Shown in pieces: positions 5,890 to 9,269 of a DNA stretch of 9,269 nucleotides. The stretch lies in NCBI GenBank assembly GCA_031285605.1, contig JAITVW010000167.1:1-9269 (forward strand), in the 5' to 3' direction. The notes beneath the pieces are model-generated. The model was not told the DNA's origin. It ran no database searches and worked only from the letters and a program-made list of their open reading frames with translations. The position numbers and the translations under genes were made by a program. Source of the stretch: Fusobacteriales bacterium (GTDB taxonomy: Bacteria > Fusobacteriota > Fusobacteriia > Fusobacteriales > Leptotrichiaceae). How positions within the stretch are numbered: position 1 is the first letter of the stretch; each line of letters begins with the position of its first letter.

Positions 5890-8349
5890 ATGTCAATAAA
5901 AGAAACAGAAATTCTGGCGGAAAAGCCGATATATATAGAAGATGAGATAAAAGCATCTTACCTTGATTATTCCATGAGTGTAATTGTAAGCCGTGCTCTT
6001 CCCGATGTAAGGGATGGTCTAAAGCCGGTTCACAGAAGGATTTTATTTGCAATGAATGAACTTGGAATGACCTATGATAAGCCGTATAAAAAGTCGGCCA
6101 GAATCGTCGGGGAAGTTTTGGGTAAATATCACCCGCACGGAGATTCGGCAGTATACGGAGCAATGGTAAGACTGGCTCAGGAATTCAATACCAGATACCT
6201 TTTGATAAACGGTCACGGAAACTATGGTTCGATTGACGGTGACGGAGCTGCGGCAATGAGATATACGGAAGCAAGAATGTCCAAAATATCAAACGAGCTG
6301 CTGGAAGACATAGATAAAAATACTATTGATTTCAGAAAGAACTTTGATGAAAGTCTGGATGAACCGACAGTACTTCCTGCTAAACTTCCAAATCTGCTTC
6401 TTAACGGAGCTACCGGAATAGCAGTAGGTATGGCTACTAATATACCGCCTCATAATGCAGGAGAGGTATGTGACGGAATAGTGGCAATGATAGAAAATCC
6501 TGATATAACAATAGATGAACTGATAACATATATAACAGGACCTGATTTTCCTACAGGCGGAATTATAAACGGAAGAAACGGAATAACAGAAGCTTATAAA
6601 ACAGGAAGAGGAAAAGTAAGGGTAGCAGGAAAAATAAAGATAGAAGAAAGTAAAAACGGTAAGGAATCAATTATAGTAAATGAACTTCCTTATCAGGTAA
6701 ACAAAGCAAGACTTATAGAGAGAATTGCAGAGTTAGTAAGAAATAAAAAGCTGACAGGAATATCTGATCTGAGAGATGAATCAGACAGAGACGGAATAAG
6801 AGTAGTAATAGAACTGAAAAGAGGCGAAGAAAGCGAATTAATACTTAACAGCCTTTATAAGTATACGGATCTGCAGAATACTTTCGGTATAATATTTCTG
6901 GCTCTTGTGGATAATGCACCAAGAGTTCTGAATCTGAAAGAAATACTTCAAAATTATCTGAAACACAGATATTCGGTAGTAACCAGAAGAACTAAATTCG
7001 AGCTGGATAAAGCCGAAAAAAGAGCACATATATTGGAAGGGTTTAAAATAGCTCTGGATAATATAGATGAAGTAATAAAGATAATCAGAGGCTCACAGGA
7101 CGGAAATGAAGCCAAGGATAAATTAATGGCAGGTTTTGCATTTTCCGAAGTTCAGGCAAAAGCAATTCTTGATATGAGATTACAAAGGCTGACAGGTCTG
7201 GAACGCGGAAAAATAGAAGAAGAATATAAAGAATTAATGTTATTGATAGAAGAATTAAAAGCTATTTTAAGTGATCCGGATAAAATTTATGCTATAATAA
7301 AAGAGGAAGTAAAGAAAATAAAAGAAGATTTTTCTGATCCCAGAAGAACTGAAATAAGAGATGCAAGAGTAGAAATAGGAATAGAAGATCTTATTAAGGA
7401 TGAGGAAGTAGTAGTTACACTTACAGATAAAGGTTATGTAAAAAGAACTCCTATTGATGTGTACAGGGCACAAAAAAGAGGAGGAATAGGAGTAAGTGCT
7501 ACAAATATCCTTGAGGATGATATAATAAAAGATATGTATATCGCTAAAAATCTGGATTCTTTACTGATTTTTACAACAAAAGGAAAAGTACATGACATAA
7601 AAGTCTACGAAATACCTGAAGCAAGCAAACAGGCAAGAGGAAGACTGATAAGCAATATTATAAAGCTTCAGGAAGACGAAATGGTCAGCACAATAATAAA
7701 AGTAAGAGAATTTGAAAAGGATAAAGATATATTCTTTGTGACAAGAAAAGGAGTCGTTAAGAAAACGAATCTTGAGCTTTTTGCCAGCATAAATAAAGCA
7801 GGGATAAAAGCTATAGGACTAAAAGGCGATGACGAGTTGATTTATGCCGGACTGACTTCCGGAACATTAAAAGACGAAATATTCCTTGCTACAAGAGAAG
7901 GTTTTGCAATAAGATTTTCTGAAAATGATGTAAGAAGTATGGGAAGAACAGCATCAGGAGTAAAGGGCATAACATTAAGACCTGAGGATGTAATAGTTGC
8001 CGGTGCAATAATTTATGCTTCGGAAGATCTGAGCGGGAAAACAATACTTACCATCAGCGAAGAAGGATATGGAAAGAGAACAAAGCTGGAAGAATACAGA
8101 TTACAGTCACGTGGAGGAAAAGGAATAACAAACTTAAAGAAAAATACTAAAACAGGTAAGATAGCAGATGTAAAAATAGTAGATGACAGTTCTGAAATTA
8201 TGCTGATAACTTCTGAAGGAACATTAATAAGAACACAGGTAAATTCTATATCTGTAATAGGAAGAGCAACATCAGGAGTCAGAATAATGAAAGTAAGAGA
8301 AAATGAAAAAGTAGCATCAACAGTAAAAATAACACCAGAAATCGAATAA
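5890..8349 (+). CDS. gyrA: DNA gyrase subunit A
   Basis: GyrA carries the DNA breakage-reunion domain and the DNA-wrapping C-terminal domain of gyrase. At 819 residues it is full length. Landmarks: [20 protein letters not shown] (24-43), the quinolone-resistance region [17 protein letters not shown] (81-97), the catalytic tyrosine Y125 in AAMRYTE, and a C-terminal beta-pinwheel from about 505 with repeated blades (for example GYVKRT 515-520, GYGKRT 727-732). The GyrA box in the first blade is QKRGGIG (528-534); the consensus is Q(R/K)RGG(R/K)G, so isoleucine replaces the second-to-last basic residue. A related QSRGGKG is at 739-745. In the resistance region the serine equivalent to E. coli S83 is intact (S86), while the D87 position is glycine (G90). 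The ribosome-binding site AGAGG (5879-5883) is 6 nt from the ATG. Cotranscribed with gyrB. The box change suggests checking supercoiling activity, but gyrase identity is clear from pairing and length. Confidence 0.97.
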   Translation: MSIKETEILAEKPIYIEDEIKASYLDYSMSVIVSRALPDVRDGLKPVHRRILFAMNELGMTYDKPYKKSARIVGEVLGKYHPHGDSAVYGAMVRLAQEFNTRYLLINGHGNYGSIDGDGAAAMRYTEARMSKISNELLEDIDKNTIDFRKNFDESLDEPTVLPAKLPNLLLNGATGIAVGMATNIPPHNAGEVCDGIVAMIENPDITIDELITYITGPDFPTGGIINGRNGITEAYKTGRGKVRVAGKIKIEESKNGKESIIVNELPYQVNKARLIERIAELVRNKKLTGISDLRDESDRDGIRVVIELKRGEESELILNSLYKYTDLQNTFGIIFLALVDNAPRVLNLKEILQNYLKHRYSVVTRRTKFELDKAEKRAHILEGFKIALDNIDEVIKIIRGSQDGNEAKDKLMAGFAFSEVQAKAILDMRLQRLTGLERGKIEEEYKELMLLIEELKAILSDPDKIYAIIKEEVKKIKEDFSDPRRTEIRDARVEIGIEDLIKDEEVVVTLTDKGYVKRTPIDVYRAQKRGGIGVSATNILEDDIIKDMYIAKNLDSLLIFTTKGKVHDIKVYEIPEASKQARGRLISNIIKLQEDEMVSTIIKVREFEKDKDIFFVTRKGVVKKTNLELFASINKAGIKAIGLKGDDELIYAGLTSGTLKDEIFLATREGFAIRFSENDVRSMGRTASGVKGITLRPEDVIVAGAIIYASEDLSGKTILTISEEGYGKRTKLEEYRLQSRGGKGITNLKKNTKTGKIADVKIVDDSSEIMLITSEGTLIRTQVNSISVIGRATSGVRIMKVRENEKVASTVKITPEIE
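6906..6914 (-). promoter_or_regulatory. Perfect consensus DnaA box inside gyrA
   Basis: TGTGGATAA on the + strand is the exact complement of TTATCCACA and has the same orientation as the box in recF. It lies over Val-Asp-Asn codons of gyrA. It is isolated, so a titration or regulatory role is only a possibility and chance remains likely. Confidence 0.28.
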
Positions 8350-8351
8350 TA

Positions 8352-8358
8352 GAAGGAG
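8352..8358 (+). promoter_or_regulatory. Ribosome-binding site that sets the USP-like gene start
   Basis: GAAGGAG lies 8 nt before ATG 8367, ideal spacing. The in-frame GTG at 8358 overlaps the last base of this site and so cannot be the start it serves. Confidence 0.8.
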
Positions 8359-8366
8359 TGGTTCTT

Positions 8367-9122
8367 ATGTTGAAAAAAGCATTGTTTATAGTAAGCAACG
8401 AGAATGAAATAAAGGCTGTAAAAGAATTTTCGAGGGTATTTACTGAAAAATATAAAGATTTTGTTTTAGATGCCCTTTATGTAAAAGATATTTTGAAATA
8501 TGAAATATTTCCGTCTACTATAGAAGGAATAGGAATCGACATAGGAAGTACTTATATAATCGAAGAATGGAAAGAGCTGGAAGAAAATAATTCCAAGACA
8601 ATGAGAAACCGGCTTGAGGACAATTTTGACAATATTTTTGTGGAAGAAGGAGAAACAGTAGAGGTTTGTCTTGAAAAGCTGAAGGCTTATGACATATTAG
8701 TACTGCTCAAAGGTGAAAATATAGGACCGTATTTGAAAGAAATTTTACGTGTACACTATAAGCCTATGATTATTCTGCCTGAAGCAGAAAGCTATAAGCT
8801 GGATAAAGTTTTATTGCTTGATGACGGAGGATATAAGGCAAATCGTACTTTATTTAATTATTATAATAATTTTGGGGAATCAAAAGTAGATGTTTTAAGA
8901 GTAAATGTCGATGAAAAAGATGAACTGAAAGAAAGATTCGGGGAAAATTATCATTTGATAGACAAAGAGGGAGATCCTTTGAAGATAATACTTGCAGAAG
9001 CGGAAAACTATGATATGATTCTCATGGGAACTTTGAAATTTGCTGTGATGGTAGAAAAAATAACCGGAAAGTTCGGTGTAAGAATTATAGAAAAAATAAA
9101 AAAACCTATTTTTATAGGATAA
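8367..9122 (+). CDS. Tandem universal-stress-protein-like protein, divergent
   Basis: A 251-residue soluble protein with no signal peptide or membrane segment. It looks like two UspA-type folds in a row. The first runs about 1-138: LKKALFIVSN as strand 1, then LDALYVKDI, then YDILVLLKG and KPMIILPEA. The second runs about 144-251: KLDKVLLLDDGGYKANRTLF, which mirrors the usual strand plus DGS-x-A start, then VDVLRVNV, NYDMILMGT and the closing KKPIFIG. The ATP-binding motif Gx2Gx9G(S/T) of many USPs is not intact after MGT (220-222), so this copy may not bind ATP. Start ATG 8367 is chosen over GTG 8358 on ribosome-binding-site grounds. It follows gyrA by 17 nt and precedes the terminator, so it is the last gene of the gyrase operon. 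Fold assignment is by pattern only, and its role beside gyrase is unknown. Confidence 0.55.
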   Translation: MLKKALFIVSNENEIKAVKEFSRVFTEKYKDFVLDALYVKDILKYEIFPSTIEGIGIDIGSTYIIEEWKELEENNSKTMRNRLEDNFDNIFVEEGETVEVCLEKLKAYDILVLLKGENIGPYLKEILRVHYKPMIILPEAESYKLDKVLLLDDGGYKANRTLFNYYNNFGESKVDVLRVNVDEKDELKERFGENYHLIDKEGDPLKIILAEAENYDMILMGTLKFAVMVEKITGKFGVRIIEKIKKPIFIG

Positions 9123-9133
9123 ATGAAGAAGAA

Positions 9134-9159
9134 TCTGTCTAAAAAGGCAGGTTTTTTTT
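9134..9159 (+). terminator. Intrinsic terminator of the gyrB-gyrA-USP operon
   Basis: The left arm TCTGTCT (9134-9140) pairs with AGGCAGG (9145-9151) across an AAAA loop, using two G-U wobbles; adjacent A-U pairs can extend the stem. Eight T residues follow (9152-9159). It begins 11 nt after the stop of the USP-like gene, where an operon terminator is expected. Confidence 0.85.
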
Positions 9160-9246
9160 AATAGTAAGGAAAGTAAATTTAAATTTAATGTTCTGAAAAC
9201 AAATAAAACAGATGAAATAAGAAATTTTGATATATATGAGATATGA

Positions 9247-9268
9247 ATAAGGAGCGAAAGCTCCTTAT
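9247..9268. repeat. Perfect 9-bp inverted repeat with GAAA tetraloop
   Basis: ATAAGGAGC (9247-9255), loop GAAA (9256-9259), GCTCCTTAT (9260-9268). As RNA on the + strand this is a very stable hairpin closed by a GNRA tetraloop. The window ends one base later, so a following T-tract, which would make it a terminator, cannot be seen. On the - strand the bases after the hairpin are not T-rich. It could also be part of a leader or a dispersed repeat. Confidence 0.7.
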
Positions 9269-9269
9269 G

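Noticed and set aside
5882..5890. GGTGGATAA, an 8/9 match to a DnaA box at the gyrA ribosome-binding site
   Set aside because: The bases are explained by the AGGTGG ribosome-binding region and the spacer before ATG; one mismatch and no cluster.
8358..8366. GTG 8358 as the start of the USP-like gene
   Set aside because: It overlaps the Shine-Dalgarno sequence that serves ATG 8367.
9174..9187. Palindrome TAAATTTAAATTTA after the terminator
   Set aside because: Pure A/T symmetry, expected by chance here; no gene or promoter clearly associated.
1..9269. tRNA/rRNA genes, CRISPR arrays, insertion sequences, phage or defence genes
   Set aside because: None seen on either strand; the window is filled by conserved housekeeping genes.

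Overview
The window is a chromosomal replication-initiation and DNA-topology locus with all recognised genes on the + strand: dnaA (5' end cut off by the window edge), an S4-domain gene (yaaA/rlbA type), recF, a DciA-like DUF721 gene carrying a zinc ribbon, a remB-type DUF370 gene, gyrB, gyrA, and a tandem universal-stress-protein-like gene. The DNA is AT-rich (roughly one third GC by eye). The + strand is strongly purine-rich, with AGA/AGG as the usual arginine codons. This, the protein character (a glycine-rich insert after DnaA Walker B, a GyrA resistance-region glycine remembered from fusobacteria) and the gene order point to Fusobacteriota, probably a Leptotrichiaceae member such as Sebaldella or Leptotrichia. 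The phylum is a fairly confident inference; the genus is a guess.

Layout. 1-1247 holds dnaA, which reads open through the left edge, so about 40-45 N-terminal residues are missing and the in-frame GTG at 21 is not the real start. 1248-1328 is a short gap with a plausible promoter. 1329-3737 is a tightly packed group of four genes (S4 gene, recF, dciA-like, remB-like) separated by 1 nt, by an 8-nt overlap, and by 1 nt, which implies one transcript and translational coupling. 3738-3946 is a 209-bp gap containing a doubtful 45-codon ORF and then a strong-looking promoter for gyrB. gyrB, gyrA and the USP-like gene (3947-9122) form a second operon with spacings of 14 and 17 nt, closed by a hairpin plus T-tract at 9134-9159. 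9160-9269 has no gene; it contains an AT-rich palindrome and ends in a perfect 9-bp hairpin with a GAAA loop, so any T-tract beyond it is out of view.

Functional reading. DnaA opens the origin, DciA is the usual loader of the replicative helicase in bacteria lacking DnaC/DnaI, RecF handles gapped or stalled forks, and gyrase (GyrB2-GyrA2) removes the positive supercoils made by replication. The order matches the Bacillus subtilis series dnaA-dnaN-yaaA-recF-yaaB(remB)-gyrB-gyrA, with two differences: dnaN (the sliding clamp gene) is missing between dnaA and the S4 gene, and a DciA-like gene is inserted between recF and remB.

I found no novel mobile, defence or biosynthetic system, and no RNA gene, IS or CRISPR array. 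The points most worth a second look are the composite DciA-zinc-ribbon protein, the insert in the DnaA loop corresponding to the E. coli single-strand-DNA-binding residue Arg245, the missing dnaN, a degenerate GyrA box, and two perfect DnaA boxes inside recF and gyrA.
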